From Psychrobacter immobilis (GTDB taxonomy: Bacteria; Pseudomonadota; Gammaproteobacteria; Pseudomonadales; Moraxellaceae), in the NCBI GenBank assembly GCA_904846265.1, contig CAJHAA010000006.1:62001-126000 (forward strand): a DNA stretch of 64,000 nt. The letters are read 5' to 3'. Below are positions 19,049 through 28,385 of the stretch, in pieces (positions within the stretch are counted from its first letter, which is position 1; the number at the start of each line of letters is the position of its first letter). The notes below the pieces were generated by a model. The model was not told the origin of the DNA, ran no database searches, and saw only the letters and a program-made list of their open reading frames with translations. The translations under genes and the position numbers were made by a program.

Positions 19049-19657
19049 TTAGTCTTTGGTCGCCATGGTAATGGTATAGGTCTTACCTTGTTTGATCTTT
19101 TCACTATTACCAAACACTTCGGTAAACGAGCGCTTCACAAACTGACGTAGGCCATTGATTGTCACCACATAAAAACGCCCACCTTTACGCATACGCGCAT
19201 AGGCATCGAGGAAATATAAATAATGCTGCTCTTTACCTACTTTGGCTGGTAAGTTCGACATCACAAGGCTAAAGTCTTTGTCTTTTGCTACGTGATTGAA
19301 GCCATTTGATAAATGCACATCGACGTTTTTTAGACCGTTTTTCTCACAATTTAGGCAGGCATATTCGACTGCCATAAAATCTTTATCAATCAAAGTATGC
19401 AGGCCGTTTGGACATTCACGCGCTGCCGTCATACCGAGTACGCCGTAACCACAGCCCAAATCGATCGAGTCATCGTCCGCTTCAAAATCAATATAATCAA
19501 GCAGCATCAAGCTACCATCATCAAGCTTTTGCGGTGAAAAAATACCCCACGTGGTCGCAAAATCAAATGGCTTACCCAGTACGTCTTGGCGAAAATTAAT
19601 GTCTTCGCGCCAATGTTGGGCGTTTTTTAATAGGTCAGCAGGTGGTCTATGGCTCAT
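19049..19657 (-). CDS. RsmC-like small-subunit class I methyltransferase
   Basis: SAM-dependent methyltransferase of the single-domain RsmC/YbxB type. SAM motif I is DLGCGYGVLGMTA near residue 82. The catalytic motif position reads SNLPAKVGKEQH, close to the N-P-P-x-R-x-G-K form of short RsmC-like proteins rather than the NPPFH of E. coli RsmC. At 202 residues it lacks the N-terminal pseudo-methyltransferase domain of E. coli RsmC. rRNA guanine N2 methylation is the likely reaction by family, but the target is not proven here. Confidence 0.75.
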   Translation of the reverse strand: MSHRPPADLLKNAQHWREDINFRQDVLGKPFDFATTWGIFSPQKLDDGSLMLLDYIDFEADDDSIDLGCGYGVLGMTAARECPNGLHTLIDKDFMAVEYACLNCEKNGLKNVDVHLSNGFNHVAKDKDFSLVMSNLPAKVGKEQHYLYFLDAYARMRKGGRFYVVTINGLRQFVKRSFTEVFGNSEKIKQGKTYTITMATKD

Positions 19658-19884
19658 GAGATTCTCGGATAATGGATAAGTAAAAGGCGGTGCATTGCTC
19701 AGTTATGCAGCGTGCACATCATACGCGTATTGTAACGAGAAAAGAGGGAGTTTGCAGTATGTTGTAAGAATTATAGCGATGTTTGAATAAGAGCAGAGTA
19801 TACCTTGCATCTCTCAATCAAGATAATATTTATCATTAGTACACTTATACTAAGCGTGTCTTACGATTGGATAAACGATTAATT

Positions 19885-20508
19885 TTAAAACCCAAAATTG
19901 GACAGTTCTTTCTTATGTTCTTTTAGCACTTGCGCAACGAAGTCAGGGTCAACTTTTAAGAACAGTTCAATAACATCATGAATTCTCCAATAATTATCTT
20001 CTGGATTCTTAATTATGATTTGAAGATGTTCTTTTAGTAATGGAATATATTCAACAAAGTCTTTTTTGCTTACCAGTCTGAACAATCCTGCGATTTGGAA
20101 AGATTGCATATTAGATGCTTTAATAATAATAGATATAGGATTACAGATCGCTTTTCTTGCTTGTTCTCCTTTACCTATATCTGATCGATTTGCCCAATAG
20201 CTAATAAATGCATATAGAACGTGTTTATAAGTCTCATCATATCCATGTAGACGATGTTGTATCATACCTCGTAGCTTATTCTCTACCAGCAATTTTTCTA
20301 AAATATGGAAGCCTTTTTCAACACCCCAAGAAGTTAATAATCGTGCTGCCTGAAAAACGATATAATCATCCTCATGTACTAAAAGAGTTTTAACCTTTTC
20401 GATACGCTCAAGAGGTAAGTCCTCAAGGTCTATATCTTCAGGCAACTCTGTATAATCAACATTGGACGGAATATCACGTAGTAATGAGTTAATGTAAGCT
20501 TCAGTCAT
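19885..20508 (-). CDS. HEAT-repeat-like protein of unknown function
   Basis: I do not recognise this 207-residue protein. It is all-helical in appearance, with repeated amphipathic helix pairs (VHEDDYIVFQAARLLTSWG, HVLYAFISYWAN, LFRLVSKKDFVEYIPLLKEH, DVIELFLKVDPDFVAQVLKEH) that resemble degenerate HEAT repeats. It has no signal peptide or membrane segment. The start at 20508 has AGGAT upstream and leaves a 4-base gap to the preceding gene; the longer frame to 20553 would overlap it. The DNA is visibly richer in A+T than the flanking rsmC-like and xerD genes, suggesting acquisition. HEAT-like proteins of this size occur among immunity proteins, but this is only analogy. Confidence 0.62.
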   Translation of the reverse strand: MTEAYINSLLRDIPSNVDYTELPEDIDLEDLPLERIEKVKTLLVHEDDYIVFQAARLLTSWGVEKGFHILEKLLVENKLRGMIQHRLHGYDETYKHVLYAFISYWANRSDIGKGEQARKAICNPISIIIKASNMQSFQIAGLFRLVSKKDFVEYIPLLKEHLQIIIKNPEDNYWRIHDVIELFLKVDPDFVAQVLKEHKKELSNFGF

Positions 20509-20512
20509 TGTA

Positions 20513-20776
20513 TTATCCTGACATAAAAAAAGATTTTTCAGGTAACTTACCATTTTTCTTATAACTTTTCATGACGGCTACCATTGCTCTTTGATAGTGT
20601 GCCTCAGGAGCATAACCATCAATAGGCTTAATCAACCGACACGACATATCAAAGGTAAATGGCTCCATTCTATCCTTGTATAGTACAAAAATTCCATTAG
20701 AGACACATGACCCATTAAAAAACTCATATGTTATCTCATTACCATCTTCTTTAATGTTTTTGATTTCAACGTACAT
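20513..20776 (-). CDS. Small protein of unknown function, paired with HEAT-like gene
   Basis: An 87-residue soluble protein with no family I can name. The N-terminal half looks like a beta-rich domain (MYVEIKNIKEDGNEITYEFF, GIFVLYKDRMEPFTFD) and the C-terminal half is basic and helical (AHYQRAMVAVMKSYKKNGK). It sits 4 bases upstream of the HEAT-like gene on the same strand and shares its low G+C, so the two are probably co-transcribed and co-inherited. Only a weak ribosome site (AAAGAG) precedes the ATG. Confidence 0.55.
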   Translation of the reverse strand: MYVEIKNIKEDGNEITYEFFNGSCVSNGIFVLYKDRMEPFTFDMSCRLIKPIDGYAPEAHYQRAMVAVMKSYKKNGKLPEKSFFMSG

Positions 20777-20817
20777 AGCATAACTCTTTGTTTATCAATA
20801 TTACTATGATAAAAACC

Positions 20818-21756
20818 CTAACCTCGCGGATGATGCTCCGCATGCAATTTCTGCAATCTCGCCGTCGCCACATGGGTATAGATTTGCGTGGTTGATAAAT
20901 CACTGTGCCCAAGTAATAACTGCACGCTACGCAAGTCCGCGCCATGATTCAGTAGATGCGTGGCAAAAGCGTGGCGCAGCGTATGCGGTGATAGCTCTTT
21001 ATCGATACTGGCGACTTTGGCGTATTTTTTAAGCAAATACCAAAAATTCTGCCGTGTCATGTAACCACCTTGCGCCGTCAAAAATACCGCTTGGCAGTTT
21101 CCTGACTTCAAATGCGCAATCAAATCACCACGAGCATGCGTTAGATAATCTTCTAGCGCATCACTGGCATATTCGCCGAGTGGTACTAAGCGCGTTTTAT
21201 TCCCTTTGCCCGTGATTTGCAGCCAGCCAGCGTTTAGATTCACTTGCTCTAATGAGAGATTAATCAATTCGCTCACACGCAGCCCGCAGGCATATAGCAC
21301 CTCTAACATGGCTTTATCACGCAGTCCGAGCGCGGTGCTGGTATCAGGTGCGGCAAGGAGATTATCGACATCTGCTTCTGCTAAGTCTTTGGGTAGTGGA
21401 CGACCAAGCTTTGGGCTTTTGATACGCTCGCAAGGATTGTCTTCACGCAGATTACTGGCAATCATCCACAGATAAAACTGACGCAAGCTTGAGAGCATAC
21501 GTGCTTGGGTACGTGGGGTTTTGCCATCTTGAGTAAGCGTTGATAAGCAGTGCAGCACGTCATCAGGCTGCCATTTAGTTAGGGCAATAAGATTGGTCCG
21601 CTCGCAAGAGCGCAGGTCGCGGACATAAGCATTACGAGTACGCGTTGCTAGACCACGTGCCAGCATGGCTTGACGAAACTCAGTGATATAACTGGGTTCG
21701 TCATCTACTGCTAGCGCCTTAGGTTGGCGCTGTTGCACGGCACGATCACGGCTCAT
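20818..21756 (-). CDS. xerD: Tyrosine recombinase XerD
   Basis: Resolves chromosome dimers at dif together with XerC and FtsK. The N-terminal SAM-like DNA-binding domain covers roughly residues 22-105. The catalytic domain has the full set: Arg160 (CGLRVSEL), Lys184 (TGKGNKTR), His258 and Arg261 (HTLRHAFA), His284 (LLGHSDLS) and the nucleophile Tyr293 (QIYTHV). The GGYMTRQNFWYLLKKYA stretch and a C-terminus ending HHPRG are XerD rather than XerC marks. It follows the methyltransferase gene by 24 bases. It is the chromosomal enzyme, not an element integrase. Confidence 0.92.
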   Translation of the reverse strand: MSRDRAVQQRQPKALAVDDEPSYITEFRQAMLARGLATRTRNAYVRDLRSCERTNLIALTKWQPDDVLHCLSTLTQDGKTPRTQARMLSSLRQFYLWMIASNLREDNPCERIKSPKLGRPLPKDLAEADVDNLLAAPDTSTALGLRDKAMLEVLYACGLRVSELINLSLEQVNLNAGWLQITGKGNKTRLVPLGEYASDALEDYLTHARGDLIAHLKSGNCQAVFLTAQGGYMTRQNFWYLLKKYAKVASIDKELSPHTLRHAFATHLLNHGADLRSVQLLLGHSDLSTTQIYTHVATARLQKLHAEHHPRG

Positions 21757-21780
21757 AACTCAGTACTCGGTGGTTGAATG

Positions 21781-22983
21781 TTAGATAAGCGTTAGACACC
21801 ATAATGAAGTGACTTCAGCACTGCGCGCGACATGTAGAGGGTCAGTATCATCTTGGCTGCGACCATGCTTAGGTTGGGTATCCAGACGATATTTTACGGC
21901 CAATCCAGCATCGGCAAATAAGCTTAATAACTCATCACGGGTGCGCAGTTTCAGGTGCTCTGCCAAGTCTGACATTATTAACCAAAGCTCTCCGTGCTTA
22001 GCTAAGTGCTGTTTGGCTCCTTGCAACACCCCACGTAGCATCGCGCTCTTGGCATCATAGACGGCGTACTCAAGAGACGAGCTTGGCTTAGCAGGTAACC
22101 AAGGCGGATTACAGACAATCAGATTGGCGAGTGGCGCATCAGTCGGGTACAAATCCGCTTGTTGCAGTTGTACGGCAGGTAATTCTAACCGTGTAAAGTT
22201 CTCGTTGGCACAGGCCAAAGCACGTGGATTCAAATCAGTTGCTATCACCTGCGGAACGCCGCGCTGCGCTAAGATAATAGCCAGCAATCCCGTTCCAGTA
22301 CCGATATCATAGGCGACATCATGGATCGCTGGTAGCGGTGCATCGAGCAACAGCTGCACATACTCATGACGGGTTGGCGCAAACACACCATAATGCGGGA
22401 AAATTGATAACCCTAAGCTGTCTATTGGGACGCCTTTTTCGCGCCATCCTGCTGCGCCAAGTGCGCCTTGTAAGTCACGAAACGACAGCACGCAAGACTC
22501 ATCCATCGCCTTATCTAACGGGCCAAAAGCGGCCGTACAGGCTGCACTGACATCAGGGGCGCGGCGTAGTTGGCTGACATAACTGGCATCAAGCTCTAGT
22601 AGCAAACGGCTTAATATGCGCGAACGCTGCGCTTGCAGTTGGCGCTGCTGATGAAATAGATTAGGTATTTCTTTAGAGCTGACTGAATCAGATTCTATTG
22701 TAGATTTAGCCGCTTTTTTTGCTTTACGCAGCTCAGAGCGCTCATTGGTACGATCTATGCGACGACCAAGCGCTTGTAGCAACTGGCGTGCATTATGAAA
22801 ATCACCGCGCCACAGCAGTGAGCTGCCTTCGCAAGCTAAGCGGTAAGCGTCATCTGCGGTCGTTGTATCATCGACCAACACAATGCGCGCAGGTGGCATA
22901 TGATTGCTTTCAGACAACCAAAGAGCATTACGTAGAGTCTCGTTTTCTTGCCATTGTACATACTGCTTTTCTGTTTGTAACAC
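21781..22983 (-). CDS. Class I SAM-dependent methyltransferase (PrmC/RlmG-like core)
   Basis: A 400-residue protein with an N-terminal non-catalytic domain (about 1-200) and a Rossmann methyltransferase domain. Motif I is YDIGTGTGLLAIILA near residue 223, the acidic motif II is VIATDLNPRAL, and the catalytic loop is IVCNPPWLPAK. N-P-P-W marks N-methylation of Gln or of a base amino group, as in PrmC, RlmG and RsmC. The substrate is not evident; the N-terminal half is unlike PrmC. It is upstream of and probably co-transcribed with xerD. Confidence 0.75.
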   Translation of the reverse strand: MLQTEKQYVQWQENETLRNALWLSESNHMPPARIVLVDDTTTADDAYRLACEGSSLLWRGDFHNARQLLQALGRRIDRTNERSELRKAKKAAKSTIESDSVSSKEIPNLFHQQRQLQAQRSRILSRLLLELDASYVSQLRRAPDVSAACTAAFGPLDKAMDESCVLSFRDLQGALGAAGWREKGVPIDSLGLSIFPHYGVFAPTRHEYVQLLLDAPLPAIHDVAYDIGTGTGLLAIILAQRGVPQVIATDLNPRALACANENFTRLELPAVQLQQADLYPTDAPLANLIVCNPPWLPAKPSSSLEYAVYDAKSAMLRGVLQGAKQHLAKHGELWLIMSDLAEHLKLRTRDELLSLFADAGLAVKYRLDTQPKHGRSQDDTDPLHVARSAEVTSLWCLTLI

Positions 22984-23120
22984 GTGATAGCCTACCTTTT
23001 GTGAAAGATACTTCGCTTAAAATACAAAGATACCTTTATATTGTTTATTGCGCTGTCATTGTTTTACTGTGATTAATGCCTTGCTGTGATCAATGCTTTG
23101 CTGCGGTAACTTGAGTGCAT

Positions 23121-23456
23121 TTAAGCGCTTTTTTTCTTAACCAGATAACGATAAAGCGTGGCGCTGATTGGTGCATCCTCATCGCCAGCGACCATTATTT
23201 CATCGGGATCGACGTTTAGATTTATATTTTCAGCAAGCGTTTCTTGCTGCACAAGCTCATGTCCCAAATGACGACAAAAATTAGGAATGTCACGAGTGGT
23301 GGCTGGGTCGGTGGCGAGTATTTCAATCACCTCGCCAGCATCAGCGTTACGGATGGTTCGATGCAGCATCATGACAGGCTCAGGGCAAATCAGCCCTTGC
23401 GTATCTAAATGATGATTGATCGTCGTCTGCGTGGTAAAAGTGCTCATAGTAGTCAT
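23121..23456 (-). CDS. tusA: Sulfurtransferase TusA
   Basis: Small sulfur carrier for tRNA thiouridine and other sulfur transfer. The sulfur-binding cysteine is in [17 protein letters not shown] (Cys24), followed by the beta-alpha-beta fold with [21 protein letters not shown]. At 111 residues it is longer than E. coli TusA (81) through an N-terminal Thr-rich tail and a C-terminal [10 protein letters not shown] extension. The start could instead be Met4 (23447). Confidence 0.9.
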   Translation of the reverse strand: MTTMSTFTTQTTINHHLDTQGLICPEPVMMLHRTIRNADAGEVIEILATDPATTRDIPNFCRHLGHELVQQETLAENINLNVDPDEIMVAGDEDAPISATLYRYLVKKKSA

Positions 23457-23507
23457 TTAAATCGATAGTATAAGGTAAAAGTTTTTTGCGTCATTTATAA
23501 GTATGCT

Positions 23508-23987
23508 TTACGTTTCTTCAGCGGTTTCAGTGTCTTTTTCTGCTTCTAGAAAATTAAAAAAGCGCTTAAAGCTCACTTTAAATAAAAACGCCACACCTAG
23601 CCAACAAGATAAGCCTAACCAGGCGGTATCAGCGAATAATAAGCCACCAACCAATATGATGGTCGATACGCCAATGCTCATGGCAATCATCGACGCTTGG
23701 TTTAATCGATAACGATAAATCACCAGCGCATCATAAATAGTAATAGGAATCGTAAGCGCAACCAAGGCATAAGGCAAGTTATAGAAAAGTTGATAAAGCA
23801 GTTGATTGTCATGAAAGGCTTTGATACTGGCAATGGTGCCAAAGACCATAAAGGCGAGAATAGCGGCATAAATGAGATAAATCGCTATTTGATTCGCTCG
23901 CTGTGCGCCTTTTATACGGGCGATGGCAAGCGGCGCAAAACCATGTTGCGATTTGTTTTGCAGGGAGTGGTCTGAGACAGTGGTCAT
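23508..23987 (-). CDS. Small integral membrane protein, unknown
   Basis: A 159-residue protein with four predicted membrane helices: AIYLIYAAILAFMVFGTIA, LFYNLPYALVALTIPITIYD, IAMSIGVSTIILVGGLLFA, and WLGLSCWLGVAFLF. The C-terminus is acidic (EAEKDTETAEET). I recognise no family. It lies between tusA and ruvX on the same strand with gaps of about 50 and 90 bases, so it may share their transcript. Confidence 0.65.
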   Translation of the reverse strand: MTTVSDHSLQNKSQHGFAPLAIARIKGAQRANQIAIYLIYAAILAFMVFGTIASIKAFHDNQLLYQLFYNLPYALVALTIPITIYDALVIYRYRLNQASMIAMSIGVSTIILVGGLLFADTAWLGLSCWLGVAFLFKVSFKRFFNFLEAEKDTETAEET

Positions 23988-24079
23988 AATAATCAGGTAT
24001 TTATCCGTGTAGAGTGACGATATGTCAGAATTGGCAGTGTTTTAATTGAGAGTGCTTTAACAGCAGGTTTATCGCTGAT

Positions 24080-24610
24080 TTAATCGGCTTTGATAGCGTC
24101 GATGGCGATACTGCTACTAGGGTCAGCGAAATAAGTCGACATCAGAATGCAGGCAGAGATGTCATCAATTGGGTCGCGTTCGTGCTTAATCCAACCATTA
24201 TCCCATGCAATCTCACGCGCTGCCACTGAGGTTAGACGCTCATCACAAAGGCTCACGATCACTGGTAGATGCTGTTCCATGACCCTATGTGCTAGACGAC
24301 GAGCGAATTTGTGCGCACGCTTAGACAGCATTGAGCTGCTGCCATCCATATTAAGTGGCAACCCAACCACCACTTTTGACACGCCCCAGACTTTAATAAT
24401 ACCGAGCAGATTGTCCCAATCAGGCTGACCATTATTCATCGCTAAAATATCAAAGGCACGCGCAGTCTCGGTAATGGTGTTACCCAGCGCCATGCCCATC
24501 TTTTTTACCCCGTAATCGAGCGCCAAAATAAGATGAGGCTTAATAGCGGGTTCCGCCACAGTAGTGTCAGCAGTTTCGATTTTAATGCTCGTATCAGACT
24601 CTACCATCAT
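24080..24610 (-). CDS. ruvX: Holliday junction resolvase-like RNase H-fold protein RuvX (YqgF)
   Basis: RNase H-fold nuclease of the YqgF/RuvX family, linked to pre-16S rRNA 5'-end processing. The first catalytic Asp is in LALDYGVKKMGMALG (Asp32). The VVGLPLNMDGS and LCDERLTSVAA blocks follow, and the last acidic residues are in ERDPIDDISACIL. The N-terminus carries a 25-residue Thr/Asp-rich extension; the real start may be internal. yqgE lies upstream, the conserved pairing. Confidence 0.92.
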   Translation of the reverse strand: MMVESDTSIKIETADTTVAEPAIKPHLILALDYGVKKMGMALGNTITETARAFDILAMNNGQPDWDNLLGIIKVWGVSKVVVGLPLNMDGSSSMLSKRAHKFARRLAHRVMEQHLPVIVSLCDERLTSVAAREIAWDNGWIKHERDPIDDISACILMSTYFADPSSSIAIDAIKAD

Positions 24611-24714
24611 TATGCATACTTCCTATTTCTGTTGGGCGTGATTCATTTAGCTTAACGGCTTTAATTTAAATGCGGTTTTATTTAAATGAATAATTTAACA
24701 ATCATAACCAATCG

Positions 24715-25278
24715 TTAAGCATGACCGATATCGCTACTAAGGTAATCAAAGTTCACCCCAATCTTATCCGCGGCAATTTGCCAGCGTTCTTCGAATGGCG
24801 TATCAAACAATAAATTCAGATCAGCAGGGCAGACAAGCCAATCGCCATTATTTAGCTCTTGATCGAGCTGTTTTTTACCCCAGCTGGCATGACCCAAGCA
24901 CAGCTGATAATGCCCAACGCCTTGACCTGCAGCGATACGCTTAAGGATATCTTGACTGGTGGTAATACAGACGTTTTCTGAGATTGCAAAAGACGATGCC
25001 CACTCAGGCTGCCCCGTATGCAGCACAAAGCCAACCTCCGGATACATCGGGCCACCCTCTAATGCCACATCTTCCATCACTTGCGCATCCGTCACTTCAA
25101 TGTCTAAATCTTCTAGCAGTTTGCCCACGCGTGCCTGCTCTAATGGACGATTGACCATCAGACCAAGTGCGCCATGTTTATCATGACGGCAAATATAAAT
25201 CAGCGCCTGCTCAAACCGTGGGTCTGACAGTTCTGGTGCCGCGATTAAAAAATGATGGGTCAAATTGGCTTTAGACAT
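24715..25278 (-). CDS. yqgE: UPF0301 protein YqgE/AlgH
   Basis: Conserved protein of unknown biochemical role; the AlgH name comes from an alginate regulation phenotype in Pseudomonas. The 187 residues show the family marks: [20 protein letters not shown] at the N-terminus, [31 protein letters not shown], and a late [18 protein letters not shown]. It precedes ruvX on the same strand (104-base gap), as in E. coli. Confidence 0.93.
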   Translation of the reverse strand: MSKANLTHHFLIAAPELSDPRFEQALIYICRHDKHGALGLMVNRPLEQARVGKLLEDLDIEVTDAQVMEDVALEGGPMYPEVGFVLHTGQPEWASSFAISENVCITTSQDILKRIAAGQGVGHYQLCLGHASWGKKQLDQELNNGDWLVCPADLNLLFDTPFEERWQIAADKIGVNFDYLSSDIGHA

Positions 25279-25425
25279 AGAGACAAACGCACCCTAATAT
25301 TGAAGGTAAAATAACAGAAATGACACACCACTATATGGCGATACTGAGGTGAAAATCAACCAAAGCAAATATTTAGCAGTGATGAGACACAGCGCTGCAC
25401 AACTGGTTGATGAATGACCAAGCCT

Positions 25426-27108
25426 TTATTTCACATCGGTCAATAAACTACGCGCATGGTCGCGAGTGACGTCAGTGATGATCACACCGCCAGACATACG
25501 TGCCAACTCGTCGACTTGCGCGCTATCAGTCAGTATTAATAGCTCGCTTTCGGTCTGCTCGTCATGATGTTTTTGTACCAAGATATGCTGATGTGCTTGC
25601 GCCGCGACTTGTGCTTGGTGAGTAATGGCCAGTAGCTGCTGCGTCTGCCCAAGCGCGCGCAGTAGCTCACCGACCACTTGCGCCGTACCGCCACTGATAC
25701 CGACATCGACTTCATCAAATACTAGCATCGGCTTGGCGGCATTATTATCAGCATTGGTCGCTTGCAGTACTTGCATCACCAGTGCCATTCGTGACAGCTC
25801 ACCGCCTGAGGCAATCTTATGTAATGGCTGCATCGGCATACCGACATTGGCGCTAAATAATAAATCGATATCATAGCAACCTTGCGCACTATATTGGCTG
25901 GCATCGGCTTTTTTGGTAAAGACAAACTCGCAGCGGGCATTGGGTAGCGCGAGCGGTTGTAGTTGCTGCATTAATTGTTTGCTGACGATCGGCGCGGCTT
26001 TCGAGCGCACTTTATTTAGCTGAGCGGCGAATGCAAGATAGTCTTGCCAAGCTTGTTCAATTTGTGCCGCCATCGCATCGCTACTTGGCTCGTTTTCTAA
26101 CTGCTCTAATTGCGCTTCCCAGCCCTTTGCTTCATCGATTAAGTCGCTAGTTGGCAAGCTATGCTTACGTGATAAGCGATGACCTAAGCTGATAAGACTG
26201 TCTAGTGTCTGCAAACGCTCAGGATCAGGCAACTGTTGCTCAGCATAATCTGACAGTAATCCTGTCACTTCAGTGATTTGCTGCTGAGCTAAATGCAGCT
26301 GCTCGGAGGCTTGCTCAAAGGTTTGACTGACATTCATTTGATTATCACAAAGCTTAATCGCTTGCCCAAGCAAGGTCATAACATCTGGCTCATCCGTGTC
26401 ATTGTCGAGCAGATGCAAGCCATGACTGGCCTCTATCATGAGGGCTTCGATATTAGACAGCTCTTCGTGCTCTGCTTCAACTTCTGCATAATCAACCGCC
26501 AATAACGGCGCAATATCAGCAAGTTGGCTTTGCAATAGTTGAATACGGTCTTGTCGTTGAGCTTCACGGCTCGCAATGTCGTCAGCACGACGTTTGAGCT
26601 GCTGATAGGTTTGATAGCTACTGGCAGTTTGTATGGCTAATGGCGTGATTTGTGCCATCTCATCGAGCCATTGCACCACAAACTGCGGCTTGAGGAGCGC
26701 TTGCTGAGCATGTTGACTATGGATATTAACTAACAATGTGCCTAAGCTTTTGAGCTCCGCCAAGCTGACAGGCGTGCCATTTAACCACGCTTTTGAGCGT
26801 CCGGCATTGCTGAGCTGACGACGAATGAGGACTTCAGGTTCTTCTAGTGCTCTATCATTTTTAGCGAACCACTCAGCAATGACGGTATTGTTTTCTACAT
26901 CAAACTGCGCATAAATATCAGCTTGCGCCGCCCCGTGTCTGACCATTGCACTGTCTGCGCGCTCACCAACACATAAAGACAGCGCATCCAATAATAATGA
27001 CTTGCCAGCACCGGTCTCACCCGTGATGACATTGAAGCCTTCAGCCACACTCAGCTCATGCTGAGCGATCAACGCAAACTGATGTAAAGTTAATGATACT
27101 AGCATCAA
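25426..27108 (-). CDS. recN: DNA repair ATPase RecN
   Basis: SMC-like ATPase acting in double-strand break repair. Walker A is GETGAGKSLLLDAL near residue 30, a long coiled-coil middle covers about residues 150-370, then the C-terminal signature and Walker B appear (ASGGELSRMALVMQ, MLVFDEVDVGISGGTAQVVG). The 560-residue length matches. Two in-frame ATGs start the gene (ATG ATG). I could not find an obvious LexA-type box upstream; Moraxellaceae largely lack LexA, so none is expected. Confidence 0.95.
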   Translation of the reverse strand: MMLVSLTLHQFALIAQHELSVAEGFNVITGETGAGKSLLLDALSLCVGERADSAMVRHGAAQADIYAQFDVENNTVIAEWFAKNDRALEEPEVLIRRQLSNAGRSKAWLNGTPVSLAELKSLGTLLVNIHSQHAQQALLKPQFVVQWLDEMAQITPLAIQTASSYQTYQQLKRRADDIASREAQRQDRIQLLQSQLADIAPLLAVDYAEVEAEHEELSNIEALMIEASHGLHLLDNDTDEPDVMTLLGQAIKLCDNQMNVSQTFEQASEQLHLAQQQITEVTGLLSDYAEQQLPDPERLQTLDSLISLGHRLSRKHSLPTSDLIDEAKGWEAQLEQLENEPSSDAMAAQIEQAWQDYLAFAAQLNKVRSKAAPIVSKQLMQQLQPLALPNARCEFVFTKKADASQYSAQGCYDIDLLFSANVGMPMQPLHKIASGGELSRMALVMQVLQATNADNNAAKPMLVFDEVDVGISGGTAQVVGELLRALGQTQQLLAITHQAQVAAQAHQHILVQKHHDEQTESELLILTDSAQVDELARMSGGVIITDVTRDHARSLLTDVK

Positions 27109-27837
27109 TGCCTCTCATGACAGACAATAGGCTTCATATACATCTCAAGAAGCCATATATAAAATAGGGTAGATAAGGGAATGAAATTATTCATTTAACC
27201 GTGTTAATGAGATAAATATTATAGCCAAATAGTATGGTGTTAAACGCGCTTAAATACAAACTTTCAAGCACTGTATAATAGAATTTATTGTTGGAAGATT
27301 ACCATAAAACTGTCAAAAACTGGCTATGAGTCATCATCATAATATTCACAATATCAATCATTAAGATGATTAAGCCTATCAAAATGATGGCTGTGTACTA
27401 AGCATGGTTGCGGATTAGACTTATAAAAATAGTCCAATTGTAGCGATCAGGTGCTGACTCAAAAAAGGTGAGTAAGTAAGTTTAAGATTCGCATCAAACA
27501 GCATTTTCCTAGTCGCTTTAACAAACTTTATAGATATAATGTGGTAGCATAATCTCACATAATGATAAACTCTTCTGATTAGATTAGTGCAGTGTAATAT
27601 ACGATAACGAGTCATAATTTTGTAAAATGATAGGCGTATAGTTGGAAGAGTATGCCACTCGGTCATTATTCTAAAGTATTTTCATAGAACCTGTGGCTAG
27701 CTTTAGCGCACAGATATCTAGTATAGAAGGATACAGTACGTAGTACAGAGGTGTCGGTTAACGACGCAACTCTGGCGGTACTCTAACCAATTACTTATTT
27801 TTTAGTTTCGTAATGATTATTTGATAAGGAAGCCACT
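27109..27837. other. recN / ppnP divergent intergenic region
   Basis: About 730 A+T-rich bases. A minus-strand frame at 27421-27666 encodes a low-complexity, non-family peptide and is probably chance. Shortly before ppnP there is an imperfect inverted repeat, CAGAG (27746-27750) / CTCTG (27770-27774) with a partly paired interior, that could be an operator or leader hairpin. Otherwise nothing recognised. Confidence 0.5.
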
Positions 27838-28173
27838 ATGACAGCGGCGCAATTTACTAATGTAACAGTCAATGCTCAAGCGACGGTATCTTACGATGGC
27901 CGTTGTTCAAGCCACACTATTATGTTCGAAGATGGTCGACATAAAACATTGGGCGTTATCTTGCCTTGTGATAATTTGGTTGAGCATTATCATTTTAGCA
28001 CCAATACCTCCGAGCGTATCGAAATCACGGGTGGTGAGTGTGAGGTCAAAATTAATGGTGACGAAGAATTCAGCTATTACCGCGCTGGTCAATCATTCGT
28101 GGTTGAAGGTAATAGTGGTTTTAATCTGCGGACAGAAGAAATTGTTCAATATATTTGCCACTTAGAAGGGTAA
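27838..28173 (+). CDS. ppnP: Pyrimidine/purine nucleoside phosphorylase PpnP
   Basis: Small cupin that phosphorolyses a broad range of nucleosides to free base and ribose-1-phosphate. The 111 residues align with the YaiE/PpnP family: VSYDGRCSSHTIMFEDGRHKTLGVILP, then ERIEITGGECEVKINGD, then YRAGQSFVVEGNSGFNLRTEE. AAGGAAG precedes the ATG. Expressed alone with its own terminator. Confidence 0.88.
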   Translation: MTAAQFTNVTVNAQATVSYDGRCSSHTIMFEDGRHKTLGVILPCDNLVEHYHFSTNTSERIEITGGECEVKINGDEEFSYYRAGQSFVVEGNSGFNLRTEEIVQYICHLEG

Positions 28174-28231
28174 GTTTACTAAAGCTGTTATTAAGTAATT
28201 GATGACAGCAAAAAGCCTTTTACTCAAAAAA

Positions 28232-28268
28232 AGAAAAACCTTATCGGATTGGTAAGGTTTTTCTTTTT
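28232..28268 (+). terminator. Terminator of ppnP
   Basis: AGAAAAACCTTA and TAAGGTTTTTCT arms with a 9-base loop, then T-rich tail. Confidence 0.85.
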
Positions 28269-28385
28269 CTGCTGATATTATTTATATGCAGATATCCATT
28301 TATTGATACAATTACTGTCATCTCTTTTTATCGCCTAGTTTTTATCATATAGCGCGATACCCACTTTATAATCAATAGGCCTATT

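Noticed and set aside
20818-21756. Possible phage or island integrase
   Set aside because: Sequence blocks and context are those of housekeeping XerD; no att sites or phage genes nearby.
27421-27666. 81-codon minus-strand frame between recN and ppnP
   Set aside because: No ribosome site, odd Tyr/His/Arg-rich composition and no family likeness; fits chance in an A+T-rich gap.
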